Origin: Actinokineospora alba
GTDB taxonomy: Bacteria; Actinomycetota; Actinomycetes; Mycobacteriales; Pseudonocardiaceae
Direction of reading: 5' to 3'
Length of the DNA stretch: 64,000 bases
Assembly (NCBI RefSeq): GCF_004362515.1
Contig: NZ_SNXU01000001.1
Span: 1-64,000 of the forward strand
The notes beneath the pieces are model-generated. The model was not told the origin of the DNA and searched no databases. It saw only the letters and a program-made list of their open reading frames with translations. Below are positions 33,472 to 41,894 of the stretch, piece after piece (the first letter of the stretch is position 1; each line of letters begins with the position of its first letter). A program made the position numbers and the translations under genes.

Positions 33472-34427
33472 CAGACTGCCTTCCTGCGGGCGAAGCGGAG
33501 GATCAGGAACGACACCAGGAACGTCCCCAGTGCGAGCACGACCGACACGGCCGCGGCGAAGTTGTAGTCGCTGTTCTCCAGACCGGCCGTCTGCGCGAGC
33601 ATCAGCGGGGTGTACTTGGAGTCGATGGCGGGCGCGATGTGCTTGACGATGGCAGGCTCGTTGTAGAGCTGCAGGGTGCCGATCACCGACATCACGGCGG
33701 TCAACGTGATCGCGGGGCGCACCAGCGGAATCTTGATCCGCCAGGCGATCTGCCAGCCGGTGGCGCCGTCAAGGCGCGCGGCCTCGTAGATGTCCTCGGG
33801 CAGGGCTTGCAGCGCCGAGTAGATGATCAGCATGTTGTAGCCGGTCCACGCCCAGGTCACGATGTTGGCCAGCGACCACAGCACCGTGTCGCTGCCGGTG
33901 AAGTCGATGGACAGCCCCACCAGCGCGAACAGCTTCTGGTACGGGCTCGACCCCGGCGAGTAGAGGAACGACCAGAGCAGCGCGGACACCACGACCGGCA
34001 GCGCGAACGGGATGAAGTAGGCGATCCGGAAGAAACCGGGGAACTTGACCACAGTGGAATCGAGCAGCAGGGCCAACAACAGGGCCAGGCCCAGCATCAC
34101 CGGGACCTGGACGGCGCCGAAGAGCAGCACCCGGCCGATGGCGCTGAGGAACGCGTCGTCGGAGAAGACCCTGGCGAAGTTGTCCAGGCCGGCGAACTCG
34201 GTGGTGCTCGGGCCAAGGCCCAGGCCGGACCGCTTGACCGTGTAGAGGCTCTCCACCATCGCGTAACCGATGGGCGCCAGGTACATGGCGACGAACAGCA
34301 GTCCGAAGGGGACCAGGAAGCCCACGACGAACTTCCGGTGCGACACCGGCTTACGCCGTTTCGCGCCTGCTGCCTTGACGGGCGTCGGGGGCGCGGCGGT
34401 GGCTTTCCGCGGGGCGACGGTGGGCAC
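33471..34427 (-). CDS. Carbohydrate ABC transporter permease, MalF type
   Basis: A 318-residue permease with an N-terminal cytoplasmic Ala/Pro/Lys-rich stretch, six helices, and the EAA loop EDIYEAARLDGATGWQIAW. It pairs with the downstream MalG-type permease. The GTG at 34427 was chosen because AGGAAGG lies five bases before it; the frame is open much further upstream through the binding-protein gene, which is spurious. A strong hairpin lies between the binding-protein gene and this start. Confidence 0.92.
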   Translation of the reverse strand: MPTVAPRKATAAPPTPVKAAGAKRRKPVSHRKFVVGFLVPFGLLFVAMYLAPIGYAMVESLYTVKRSGLGLGPSTTEFAGLDNFARVFSDDAFLSAIGRVLLFGAVQVPVMLGLALLLALLLDSTVVKFPGFFRIAYFIPFALPVVVSALLWSFLYSPGSSPYQKLFALVGLSIDFTGSDTVLWSLANIVTWAWTGYNMLIIYSALQALPEDIYEAARLDGATGWQIAWRIKIPLVRPAITLTAVMSVIGTLQLYNEPAIVKHIAPAIDSKYTPLMLAQTAGLENSDYNFAAAVSVVLALGTFLVSFLILRFARRKAV

Positions 34428-34467
34428 GGCGGACCTTCCTTTGTCCTTTGTCGAGAGTGGGCGGAAT

Positions 34468-34512
34468 CCGCCCGGACGGCCCGCCCCCGCATCGGGCAGG
34501 CCGTCCGGGCGG
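34468..34512 (-). terminator. Intercistronic 14-bp hairpin between binding protein and permeases
   Basis: CCGCCCGGACGGCC (34468-34481) pairs perfectly with 34499-34512; the loop can fold again. Hairpins at this place in sugar ABC operons commonly lower expression of the permeases relative to the binding protein by attenuation or mRNA stabilisation. No T-run. Confidence 0.75.
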
Positions 34513-34519
34513 CGCGGGA

Positions 34520-35836
34520 TCACCCGCCCGCGACCGAGAGGCCCTTCTGCTTGATCGCGCCGACGGTCTTGTCCTGCACGGCCTTCAGCGCGTCGGGCAG
34601 GCTGCCCGTGCCGGTGACGGCCTTGCCCGCGGCGTCGCCGAAGTCGGTGCTGACCTGGGTCATCGTCGGGCCCCAGCGCCAGCCGGTGTCGGTGTTGTTG
34701 GCGGCTTCCTTGAAGGCGGCGCCGAGGTTCTGGCCGGAGAAGTACTCCGACGGGGCGTTGAGCTCGGGAAGGTCGAGCAGCGACTTGGCCGCCGGGTACA
34801 GGCCCGCCTTCTCGATCAGGATCTTGTAGGCGGCCGGGTCGGTGCTCATCCACACCGCGAAGTCCCACGCCTGCTTGGGGTCCTTGCAGCCCTTGAGCAC
34901 CGCGGTGGACGAGCCGCCCGCGTTGCCCGCCTTCTTCTCGCCCGCGGTCCACTGCGGCATCGGGGCCACGCCCCACTTGCCCTTGCCGTCGGGGGCGTTG
35001 TCCTTGATCAGCGCGGACGCCCAGGAGGCACCGACGTAGCTGGCGACCTTGCCGCTGTTGACGTCGGCGTTCCACTCCTTGTCGAAGCCCGGCTCGGGCT
35101 TGACCAGCTTCTCGGCGAGCAGCCGCTGCCAGTACTCGGCGACCTTGGCGGTGTCGCCGCCGGCGACGTCGACCTTCCAGCTCTCACCCTGGGTGCCGAA
35201 CCACTCGGCGCCGTTCTGCCAGGCGTAGCCGGCGAAGGTGTAGAGGTCGGCGCTGTCGAAGGAGGTGATGAAGTAGCTCGGGTCGGCGGCGTGGATCTTC
35301 TTGGCGGCCTGCTCGTACTCGTCCCAAGTGGTCGGGACCGCGACGCCGAACTTCTCGAAGACGTCCTTGCGGTAGTAGAGCACCATCGGGCCGGTGTCGA
35401 CCGGGGCGGCGAAGACGGCCTTGCCCACCTGCACCTGGTTCCAGGTCCAGTCGACGAACTTGCCGCCGTCGCCCGCGGCGTGCGTGCCGACGTCGGCCAG
35501 GGCGCCCTCGACGACGAAGGTCGGCAGCGTCTCCAGCCCGACCTGGGCCAGGCACGGCGCGGAGCCGCCCTTCACCGCGTTGAGCATCTGCTGGTAGCCG
35601 CCCTTGGAGCCGGACGGCGTCTTGTTGAACTTGACCTTCACGTCGGTGTGCGTGGAGTTGAAGAGGTCGGCGGCTTCCTGGTAACCGGGCGCCCAGCCCC
35701 AGAACTCCACGGTGACGGGTCCTGCGGAGAGGGGGGCGTTGTCGGAGTCGGGCGAGCCCGCGCACGCGGTGACGCCGAGGGCGACCGACGCGGCGGCGGC
35801 CAGTGCCGCGAACCGCTTGGACACATCTGGGAACAC
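34520..35836 (-). CDS. Extracellular sugar-binding lipoprotein of an ABC transporter
   Basis: A 438-residue family 1 solute-binding protein. The signal ends in a lipobox GVTAC (about residue 25), followed by SPDSDNAPLSAGPVTVEFWGW, typical of CUT1 sugar receptors. Later features include GYQQMLNAV, MVLYYRKDVFEKFG and TTWDEYEQAAKKI. GTG 35836 was selected because GGAGG sits six bases upstream and the signal peptide starts there. Given the island's enzymes, the ligand is probably galacto-N-biose or a GalNAc-containing oligosaccharide (inference). Confidence 0.92.
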   Translation of the reverse strand: MFPDVSKRFAALAAAASVALGVTACAGSPDSDNAPLSAGPVTVEFWGWAPGYQEAADLFNSTHTDVKVKFNKTPSGSKGGYQQMLNAVKGGSAPCLAQVGLETLPTFVVEGALADVGTHAAGDGGKFVDWTWNQVQVGKAVFAAPVDTGPMVLYYRKDVFEKFGVAVPTTWDEYEQAAKKIHAADPSYFITSFDSADLYTFAGYAWQNGAEWFGTQGESWKVDVAGGDTAKVAEYWQRLLAEKLVKPEPGFDKEWNADVNSGKVASYVGASWASALIKDNAPDGKGKWGVAPMPQWTAGEKKAGNAGGSSTAVLKGCKDPKQAWDFAVWMSTDPAAYKILIEKAGLYPAAKSLLDLPELNAPSEYFSGQNLGAAFKEAANNTDTGWRWGPTMTQVSTDFGDAAGKAVTGTGSLPDALKAVQDKTVGAIKQKGLSVAGG

Positions 35837-35893
35837 GGGGAACCTCCGGGCGATCGGCGACGCTTGGCGCGCGAACCTGTTAGATATTGGAGG

Positions 35894-35934
35894 ATTCTGA
35901 GCGTAATCGAACATCGAGTCAACAGTTTCGCGCA
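35894..35934 (-). promoter_or_regulatory. Promoter of the binding-protein operon with a shared upstream element
   Basis: On the minus strand the order is TGCGCGAAACTG (35934-35923), -35 TTGACT (35922-35917), 17 bases, then -10 CAGAAT (35899-35894). The TGCGC(A/G)AAACTGTT element immediately before the -35 box recurs at the SIS operon promoter and in weaker form at the ATPase promoter. It is a candidate binding site for the neighbouring DeoR regulator. Confidence 0.65.
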
Positions 35935-36039
35935 ACATCCCGGTCACGGTCTCTTCATCGACCCCCAGAGACGGCGACGGACCCGCGGAAGTAGACCATT
36001 CCACGGGTCCGGAACCGGGCGCGTTATCCCCCGCACGGG

Positions 36040-36825
36040 TCAGACCTGGTGCACCGAGATGCCTGCCGACTGAAAGGCCGTGATCACGTCAGCGGGCGCG
36101 CCTGAGTCCGTGACCAGCGCGTTGATGCCGGAAAGCGGGCAGATGCGGGTGAAGGCGTGCCTGCCGAGCTTCGAGCTGTCGGCGACCACCACGACCTTGG
36201 TCGCCCGCTGGACCATCAATGCGTTGATGCTCGCCTCACCCTCGTGGTGGGCGTAGGCCCCGGTGTCCGGGTCGAAGGCGTCGACGCCGAGGAACAGGAT
36301 GTCCAGTCCGATGTCACCGAGCACGCGGGTGGCGAGCGGGCCGGTCAGCTCGAAGGACTGCGGACGCGCCACACCCCCGGTGACGACCAGCTTGATGTTC
36401 TGCCGGACCGCGAGTTCATTGGCGATGTTGAGCGCGTTGGTCACCACGGTCAGCGTCCGGCCGTCGCTGGTGCGAGCGAGATCACCGCGGGTGGCGAGGG
36501 CGCGCGCGACCTCGGTCGTGGTCGTGCCGCCGTTGAGTCCGACCACGTCGCCCTGCGCGACCAAGGTGGCGGCGCAGTGCGCGATCTTGGATTTCTCCGG
36601 CGCGCGCCTGCCCGACTTGTAGCGCAGCGGCAGTTCGTAGCTCACGTTGTTGACCACGGCGCCGCCCCGCGTCCTGGTGAGCAGCTGCTGCTCGGCGAGG
36701 TGGTCGAGGTCGCGGCGAATGGTCGCCGCGGAGACGGTCAGCCCGGCCGCCAAGTCCTCGATCTCGACCCGGCCCCGCTGGCCGAGCAGCTCGAGCATCG
36801 CGCTCAGACGCTCATGCCGGTCCAT
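36040..36825 (-). CDS. DeoR/GlpR family transcriptional regulator (AgaR-like)
   Basis: A 261-residue regulator: DeoR winged helix at residues 1-57 (ERLSAMLELLGQRGRVEIEDL, VSAATIRRDLDHL) and a C-terminal phosphosugar-sensing DeoRC domain with GGTTTTEVARAL and GVDAFDPDTGAYAHHEGEA. It lies between the binding-protein operon and the divergent amino-sugar operon, so it most likely controls both and senses a phosphorylated intermediate such as tagatose-6-phosphate or galactosamine-6-phosphate (inference). ATG 36825 has GGAGG five bases upstream. Confidence 0.9.
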   Translation of the reverse strand: MDRHERLSAMLELLGQRGRVEIEDLAAGLTVSAATIRRDLDHLAEQQLLTRTRGGAVVNNVSYELPLRYKSGRRAPEKSKIAHCAATLVAQGDVVGLNGGTTTTEVARALATRGDLARTSDGRTLTVVTNALNIANELAVRQNIKLVVTGGVARPQSFELTGPLATRVLGDIGLDILFLGVDAFDPDTGAYAHHEGEASINALMVQRATKVVVVADSSKLGRHAFTRICPLSGINALVTDSGAPADVITAFQSAGISVHQV

Positions 36826-36940
36826 GTCCACCTCCGTAGGTCGCGAGGGTGCGCGATCCATCCTGTTCGGTATCGGGCAGGCCCGCGCATGATTCCGCAG
36901 ACACCCGACGGAGCACCAGGTTCTCATCACTGCACAAACA

Positions 36941-36980
36941 TGCGCAAAACTGTTTGAAATGCGCACCTTTTGTGTAGGAT
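36941..36980 (+). promoter_or_regulatory. Promoter of the amino-sugar operon with the shared element
   Basis: TGCGCAAAACTG (36941-36952) abuts a -35-like TTTGAA (36953-36958); the -10 TAGGAT (36975-36980) follows after 16 bases. The element matches the binding-protein promoter in 13 of 14 positions (TGCGCrAAACTGTT). A second TGCGCA lies at 36960-36965 in the spacer. The SIS gene starts 37 bases after the -10. Confidence 0.65.
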
Positions 36981-37016
36981 CGAGCACGCACTCAGCAGTC
37001 AATCAGAGGAGGTCAC

Positions 37017-37913
37017 GTGGGACTGTCCGCTTCCGCCGAGGAAACCAGCAGCCAGCCGGAGTGCTGGATCCGTGCCGCGGACGCCGTCGCGGAGTACCAG
37101 CCGGTGCTGCCGCGCGAGGGCGAGCGGGTGGCCGTGACCGGCTGTGGAACCTCCTGGTTCGTGGCGATGGCCTACGCCTCGCTGCGCGAGGGCGCGGGCC
37201 ACGGCACCACCGACGCCTTCGCCGCCTCGGAGTTCCCGGTCGGCCGCACCGACTACGACCGGGTCATCGTGATCACCCGCTCGGGCACCACCACCGAGGT
37301 GCTGACCTTGCTGGAGGCCCTGCGCGGTCGCACGACCACGGTCGCGATCACGGCGACCGAGGGCTCGCCGGTCACGAAGGTGGCCGACCACGCGATCGAG
37401 CTGCCGTTCATCGACGAGCGCTCGGTCGTGCAGACCCGGTCCGCGACGTCGGTGCTCGCGCTGCTGCGCGCCTCCCTCGGCGAGGACCTGACCCAGGCCG
37501 TCGCCGACGCGCGCGAAGCGCTCACCCGACCGCTGGGCGACCTGCCCGCCGCCGACCAGATCACCTTCCTCGGCCAGGGCTGGACCATCGGCCTGGCGCA
37601 CGAGGCCGCGCTCAAGCTGCGTGAGGCCGCGCAGCTGTGGACCGAGTCGTACCCGGCGATGGAGTACCGGCACGGTCCGGTCAGCATCGCCGAGCCCGGG
37701 AGGCTGACGTGGGTGTTCGGCCCGGCCCCCGAGGGCCTGCCCGAGGACGTCGCGGCGACCGGCGCCACCTTCGTCACCGACGACCTCGACCCGATGGCGC
37801 AGCTGGTGCTCGCGCACCGGCTCGCGCTCGCCATCGCCGAACGCAAGGGGCTCGACCCGGACAGCCCGCGCAACCTCACCCGGTCGGTGATCCTCGCCGC
37901 CACAGGCCAGTGA
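37017..37913 (+). CDS. SIS-domain amino-sugar phosphate deaminase/isomerase (AgaS-like)
   Basis: A 298-residue protein of two SIS domains, like the isomerase half of GlmS but without the amidotransferase. Phosphosugar-binding motifs are GCGTSWFVAMAY at about 41-52, ITRSGTTTEV at about 85-94 and the second-domain GQGWTIGLAHEAALKLREAA and ESYPAMEYRHGP. Proteins of this shape deaminate galactosamine-6-P to tagatose-6-P (AgaS) or glucosamine-6-P to fructose-6-P. The presence of a PfkB kinase and class II aldolase in the operon favours the galactosamine route. GTG start with GAGGAGG five bases upstream. Confidence 0.85.
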   Translation: MGLSASAEETSSQPECWIRAADAVAEYQPVLPREGERVAVTGCGTSWFVAMAYASLREGAGHGTTDAFAASEFPVGRTDYDRVIVITRSGTTTEVLTLLEALRGRTTTVAITATEGSPVTKVADHAIELPFIDERSVVQTRSATSVLALLRASLGEDLTQAVADAREALTRPLGDLPAADQITFLGQGWTIGLAHEAALKLREAAQLWTESYPAMEYRHGPVSIAEPGRLTWVFGPAPEGLPEDVAATGATFVTDDLDPMAQLVLAHRLALAIAERKGLDPDSPRNLTRSVILAATGQ

Positions 37914-38845
37914 GCGCCGGTGCGGCTAGCGTCATTCCGGTGAGCTTGGTCGCCGCCGTCGACATCGGCGGCACAACCATCAAGGCGGCGCTGGTCGACG
38001 GCGACCTTCGGGTCCGCCACACCCTGCGCCGCCCGACCCCGTACGGCGCCGACGCCGTGCTCGACGCGGTCACCAAGGTGCTCGCGGAGCTGGATCAGCT
38101 GGCCGACGCCCCGGTCGCGGCGGCGGGTGTGGTGTTTCCCGGACTGGTCGACGAGACCGCGCGGATCGCCCGGTTCTCGGTGAACCTGGGCTGGCGCGAC
38201 CTGGACCTCGCCGACCTCGCCGACCGCACCGGCAGGCCCACCGCCATCGGCCACGACGTGCGCGCCGGCGCCCTGGCCGAGTGGCGGCTCGGGGCCGCCA
38301 AGGGCTACCAGGACGTCGCCTTCGTCCCGGTCGGCACCGGCGTCTCCGCGGCGTTCATCGCCGACGGCGCGATGGTCGTCGCGGGCGGCTACGCCGGGGA
38401 GATCGGCCACCTGGTCGTCGAACCGGATGGCGAGCCGTGCCCCTGCGGGGGCCGCGGCTGCCTGGAGACAGTGGGGTCGGCGAGCGCGCTCGCCCGCCGC
38501 TACAGCGCCCTGACCGGCGAAGACGTGTCCGCCGCGCTGGAGGTCCTCGACCGGATGCGCGCCGGGGACGTGGTCGCCGCGCAGGTCTGGAACCAAGGTG
38601 TCGACGCCCTCGCCGACACCTTGGCCACCGTGGTGACCGTGCTCGCGCCGGAGGTCGTCGTCATCGGCGGCGGGCTTTCCGGCGCGGGCCCGGCCCTGTT
38701 CGACCCGCTGCGCGCGCGACTCGGCGCGCGGCTGACCTTCCAGCGCGTGCCCACGGTGGTCGCGGCCGCGCTCGGCGACCAGGCGGCCTGCCTCGGCGCC
38801 GCCCTGCTCGCCCTGGACCACCTGCAGACCCGGAGCGGTGAATGA
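37910..38845 (+). CDS. ROK family sugar kinase (candidate GalNAc/hexosamine kinase)
   Basis: A protein of about 311 residues with the ATP motif AAVDIGGTTIKAALVDG near the N-terminus, the catalytic region GHDVRAGALAEW, and the ROK zinc motif GEPCPCGGRGCLETVGS. No HTH is present, so it is an enzyme rather than a NagC-type repressor. It would phosphorylate the imported amino sugar at C6. GTG 37910 overlaps the preceding stop (GTGA); a second GTG at 37940, right before the fold, is possible. The stop overlaps the next start. Confidence 0.87.
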   Translation: MSAGAASVIPVSLVAAVDIGGTTIKAALVDGDLRVRHTLRRPTPYGADAVLDAVTKVLAELDQLADAPVAAAGVVFPGLVDETARIARFSVNLGWRDLDLADLADRTGRPTAIGHDVRAGALAEWRLGAAKGYQDVAFVPVGTGVSAAFIADGAMVVAGGYAGEIGHLVVEPDGEPCPCGGRGCLETVGSASALARRYSALTGEDVSAALEVLDRMRAGDVVAAQVWNQGVDALADTLATVVTVLAPEVVVIGGGLSGAGPALFDPLRARLGARLTFQRVPTVVAAALGDQAACLGAALLALDHLQTRSGE

Positions 38846-39960
38846 CGACCGAAGTGCTGAGCGGCGGGCGGATCCTCACCGCCACCGGTTGGCTGGACCG
38901 CGGCTGGATCGCGGTCCGGGAGGGGCGCGTGGAAGCGCTCGGCGACGGATCGCCGCCCCCGGGCGACACCATCGAACTCGGCGGCGACCCGGTGGTGCCG
39001 GGGTTCGTCGACCTGCACGTCCACGGCGGCGGCGGCGCGTCCTTCCAGGACCCCGCCCAAGCCCAGGCCGCCCGCGACTTCCACCTCGGCCACGGCACGA
39101 CCACGATCCTGGCCAGCCTGGTGACCGCACCGATCGACGAGCTGGTCGCCGCGACGGCCGGGCTGGCTCCGCTCGCGCGCGCCGGGGTGATCGCGGGTAT
39201 CCACCTGGAAGGCCCGTTCCTGGCCTCCTCCCATTGCGGCGCCCACGACCCGGCGCTGCTGATCGACCCTGATCCCGACCTGCTCGAAACGCTGCTCGAC
39301 GCGGGTGCGGGCACCGTCCGGGTGGTCACGATCGCCCCCGAGCGGCCCGGCGCGATCGCCGCGATCGCGCTGCTCACCGCACGCGGTGTGGTGGCGGCGA
39401 TCGGACACACGGGCGCGGACCTCGCGCGGACCCGGACCGCGATCGACGCGGGCGCCCGGCTCGCCACACACCTGTTCAACGGCATGCCCGCGATGGGCCA
39501 CCGCGATCCCGGTCCCGTGCTCGCCCTCCTCGACGACGACCGGGTGACCGTCGAGCTGATCAACGACGGCGTCCATCTGCACCCGGACCTGGTCGCGCAT
39601 GTGCTGCGCACCAAGAAGTCCACCGCGCTGATCACGGACGCGATCTCGGCGACCGGCATGGGCGACGGCGAGGTCCGGCTCTCCGGGCTCGATGTCCGGG
39701 TCGAGTCGGGCGTGGCCCGGCTGGCCAACGGCGGTTCCCTCGCGGGCAGCACCCTGACCATGGACGCCGCCGTGCGCAACGCGGTCGACTCCGGTATCCC
39801 GCTGGCCGACGCCGTGCGCGCCGCGAGCGCCACCCCGGCGGCGGTGCTCGGGCTCGACCGAATCGGCACTCTCGCCCCCGGCATGGACGCGGACCTGGTG
39901 GTGCTCGACGCCCGACTGGGGGTGCGCCGAGTGCTGGCCAAGGGAAGGTGGGTCCGGTGA
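38842..39960 (+). CDS. nagA: N-acetyl-hexosamine-6-phosphate deacetylase (NagA/AgaA)
   Basis: A 372-residue amidohydrolase that removes acetate from GlcNAc-6-P or GalNAc-6-P. The first metal motif is DLHVHGGGG at about 54-62, the conserved HLEGPFL with its metal-binding glutamate at about 120, then GHTGAD, HLFNGMPAMGHRDPG with the substrate histidine, and the catalytic aspartate in LITDAISATGM. Sequence alone does not separate NagA from AgaA; the operon suggests GalNAc-6-P. It overlaps its neighbours by four bases on both sides. Confidence 0.93.
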   Translation: MTTEVLSGGRILTATGWLDRGWIAVREGRVEALGDGSPPPGDTIELGGDPVVPGFVDLHVHGGGGASFQDPAQAQAARDFHLGHGTTTILASLVTAPIDELVAATAGLAPLARAGVIAGIHLEGPFLASSHCGAHDPALLIDPDPDLLETLLDAGAGTVRVVTIAPERPGAIAAIALLTARGVVAAIGHTGADLARTRTAIDAGARLATHLFNGMPAMGHRDPGPVLALLDDDRVTVELINDGVHLHPDLVAHVLRTKKSTALITDAISATGMGDGEVRLSGLDVRVESGVARLANGGSLAGSTLTMDAAVRNAVDSGIPLADAVRAASATPAAVLGLDRIGTLAPGMDADLVVLDARLGVRRVLAKGRWVR

Positions 39961-40883
39961 TCGTCACCGTCACCGCGAACGCCGCCCTCGACGTCACCTA
40001 CGTGGTGCCCGCGCTACTGCCCAACGGCAGCCACCGGGTGACGTCGGTCAGCAGCCGGGCGGGCGGCAAGGGCATCAATGTGGCCCGAGTGCTTGCCCGC
40101 CAAGGTATCCCAGTGATCGCGACCGGGCTGGTGGGCGGTCCGACCGGCGGCCTGCTGGACCGCGACCTGGCCGCCGCGCACGTCGAGTTCCACCCGTTCG
40201 AGGTCGCCGCCGAGTCTCGGCGCACCGTCACTGTCGTCGCCGACGGCGACGCCACCGTCTTCAACGAGCCGGGCGAGACGGTCACCGCCGCCGAGTGGGC
40301 CGGTTTCCGCGGTCACTTCGCCGGACTGCTCGCCGACGCCCGGCTCGTGGTGCTCTCCGGCAGCCTGCCGCCGGGGCTGGGCGTCGACGCCTACGCCGAC
40401 CTGGTCGGCATCGCCCGCGAGCACGGCTGCCGCACCATCCTCGACACCAGCGGCGACCCGCTGCTGGCGGGCATCGCGGCGGGCGCGGACGTGGTGAAGC
40501 CGAACGCGGTCGAGTTGTTCGAGGCCACCGGTGAATCCGACCCGGTGGCGGCCGCGCAGGCACTGCGGCGGGCGGGCGCGGGCGCGGTGGTGGCCTCGCT
40601 CGGCCCCGACGGGATGGTCGCGGTCACCGCCGACGGCTGCTGGCGGGCCCGGCCCGGGCGGCGGATCAGCGGCAACCCGACCGGGGCCGGTGACGCGGGC
40701 GTCGCGGCGCTCGCGGCGGGCCTGGTGGCCGGAAACCCTTGGCCGGACTTGATTCGCGAGGCGGTGGCGTGGTCCGCGGCGGCGGTCGCCGCGCCCCTCG
40801 CGGGAGATATCGACGAGGGCACGCGCGACGAGCTGCGTGCCGGGGTGAACGTGGAGGAACTCGATGCCGCTAGTCGGAACTGA
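39957..40883 (+). CDS. PfkB-family tagatose-6-phosphate / fructose-1-phosphate kinase
   Basis: A 308-residue PfkB kinase of the LacC/FruK branch. It begins VTVTANAALDVTYVV and contains the family 1 motif RAGGKGINVARVLARQG at about 39-55 and the catalytic GAGD in NPTGAGDAGVAAL. In this operon it should make tagatose-1,6-bisphosphate for the downstream aldolase. The GTG at 39957 overlaps the nagA stop (GTGA). The 3' end overlaps the aldolase start by 20 bases. Confidence 0.88.
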   Translation: MIVTVTANAALDVTYVVPALLPNGSHRVTSVSSRAGGKGINVARVLARQGIPVIATGLVGGPTGGLLDRDLAAAHVEFHPFEVAAESRRTVTVVADGDATVFNEPGETVTAAEWAGFRGHFAGLLADARLVVLSGSLPPGLGVDAYADLVGIAREHGCRTILDTSGDPLLAGIAAGADVVKPNAVELFEATGESDPVAAAQALRRAGAGAVVASLGPDGMVAVTADGCWRARPGRRISGNPTGAGDAGVAALAAGLVAGNPWPDLIREAVAWSAAAVAAPLAGDIDEGTRDELRAGVNVEELDAASRN

Positions 40884-41700
40884 CCAGATCGTGGGGCCCG
40901 CCCGGGCGGCGGGCCGCGGGGTGGGCGCGTTCAACGTGATCCACCTGGAGCACGCCGAGGCGCTGGTCGAAGGCGCGTCCGCGGCGGGTGCGCCGGTGAT
41001 TCTGCAGATCAGCGAGAACTGCGTGCGCTACCACGGCGCGCTGGAGCCGATCGGCGTCGCGACCCTCGCGGTGGCGCGGGCGGCGGACGTGCCGGTGGCC
41101 GTGCACCTCGACCACGCGGAGTCGGTGGACCTGGTCCACGAGGCGGTCCGGCTGGGCTTCTCGTCGGTCATGTACGACGGCTCCACTTTGGACTACGCGG
41201 CGAATGTGGCCCGCACCAAGGAGGTCGTCGAGCACTGCCACCGCCACGGGGTGTGGGTGGAGGCCGAACTGGGCGAGGTGGGCGGCAAGGACGGGGTACA
41301 CGCGCCTGGGGTGCGGACGAATCCGGGCGAGGCGGTGGAGTTCGTCGAGGCGACCGGGGTCGACGCGCTGGCGGTCGCCGTCGGGTCGTCGCACGCGATG
41401 CTGACCAGGGACGCGTCTTTGGACTTCGCTCTGATCGCGGCCCTGCGGGAGGCGGTGCCGGTGCCGCTGGTGCTGCACGGTTCGTCCGGTGTCGCCGACC
41501 CGGATCTCGCCGAGGCCGTGCGCTCGGGGATGACGAAGGTCAACATCGCTACCCAGCTGAGCAAGGTCTTCACCGAGGCCGTGCGCGCCTACCTGGCCGA
41601 GCACACGACCACTGTGGACAGTCGGAAGTATGTCGCCGCGGGCCGTGCCGCGGTGGGCAAGGAAGCGGCGCGGCTGCTTGAGGTTCTCGCAGCACGCTGA
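40864..41700 (+). CDS. Class II fructose/tagatose-bisphosphate aldolase (GatY/KbaY-like)
   Basis: A 278-residue zinc aldolase. It starts with VGAFNVIHLEHAEALVEGA; zinc ligands are in VHLDHAESVD and VLHGSSGVAD, the catalytic aspartate is in the first of these, and the substrate loop is VNIATQLSKVF. It splits tagatose-1,6-bisphosphate (or fructose-1,6-bisphosphate) into DHAP and glyceraldehyde-3-phosphate. The short length and operon fit the tagatose type; a housekeeping Fba would normally be longer. GGAGG lies within the end of the kinase gene. Confidence 0.9.
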   Translation: MPLVGTDQIVGPARAAGRGVGAFNVIHLEHAEALVEGASAAGAPVILQISENCVRYHGALEPIGVATLAVARAADVPVAVHLDHAESVDLVHEAVRLGFSSVMYDGSTLDYAANVARTKEVVEHCHRHGVWVEAELGEVGGKDGVHAPGVRTNPGEAVEFVEATGVDALAVAVGSSHAMLTRDASLDFALIAALREAVPVPLVLHGSSGVADPDLAEAVRSGMTKVNIATQLSKVFTEAVRAYLAEHTTTVDSRKYVAAGRAAVGKEAARLLEVLAAR

Positions 41701-41702
41701 CC

Positions 41703-41746
41703 GCGCGATCCCGGCGGGTGCGGCCTCCTCGACCGCACCCGCCGGG
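41703..41746. terminator. 14-bp hairpin, copy 1 of a duplicated block
   Basis: CCCGGCGGGTGCGG (41710-41723) pairs perfectly with 41733-41746 around the loop CCTCCTCGA, just after the aldolase stop. The same 44-base block, with one base changed, recurs 142 bp further on. It lies between convergent genes, so it can terminate both transcripts. Confidence 0.8.
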
Positions 41747-41844
41747 CCCTGCGCGTGGGGGCGTCGCACGCGATGCCACCCCAGGGACTCCGCACCAGAG
41801 CAAGAAACAGCGCGGTCGCCCAAGATCCTCGGCACCCGCAGACA

Positions 41845-41888
41845 GCGCGATCCCGGCGGATGCGGCCTCCTCGACCGCACCCGCCGGG
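41845..41888. terminator. 14-bp hairpin, copy 2 of the duplicated block
   Basis: Second copy of the block at 41703-41746, here with CCCGGCGGATGCGG in the left arm (one mismatch in the stem). It ends seven bases before the stop of the ABC ATPase gene. The bases between the two copies (41747-41844) hold no gene I can support. Confidence 0.8.
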
Positions 41889-41894
41889 ACCGGC

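Noticed and set aside
36941..36965. Binding site of a DasR-like GntR regulator of amino-sugar genes
   Set aside because: The sequence does not resemble the DasR consensus (ACTGGTCTAGACCACT form), and no GntR regulator of that type is next to the operon.
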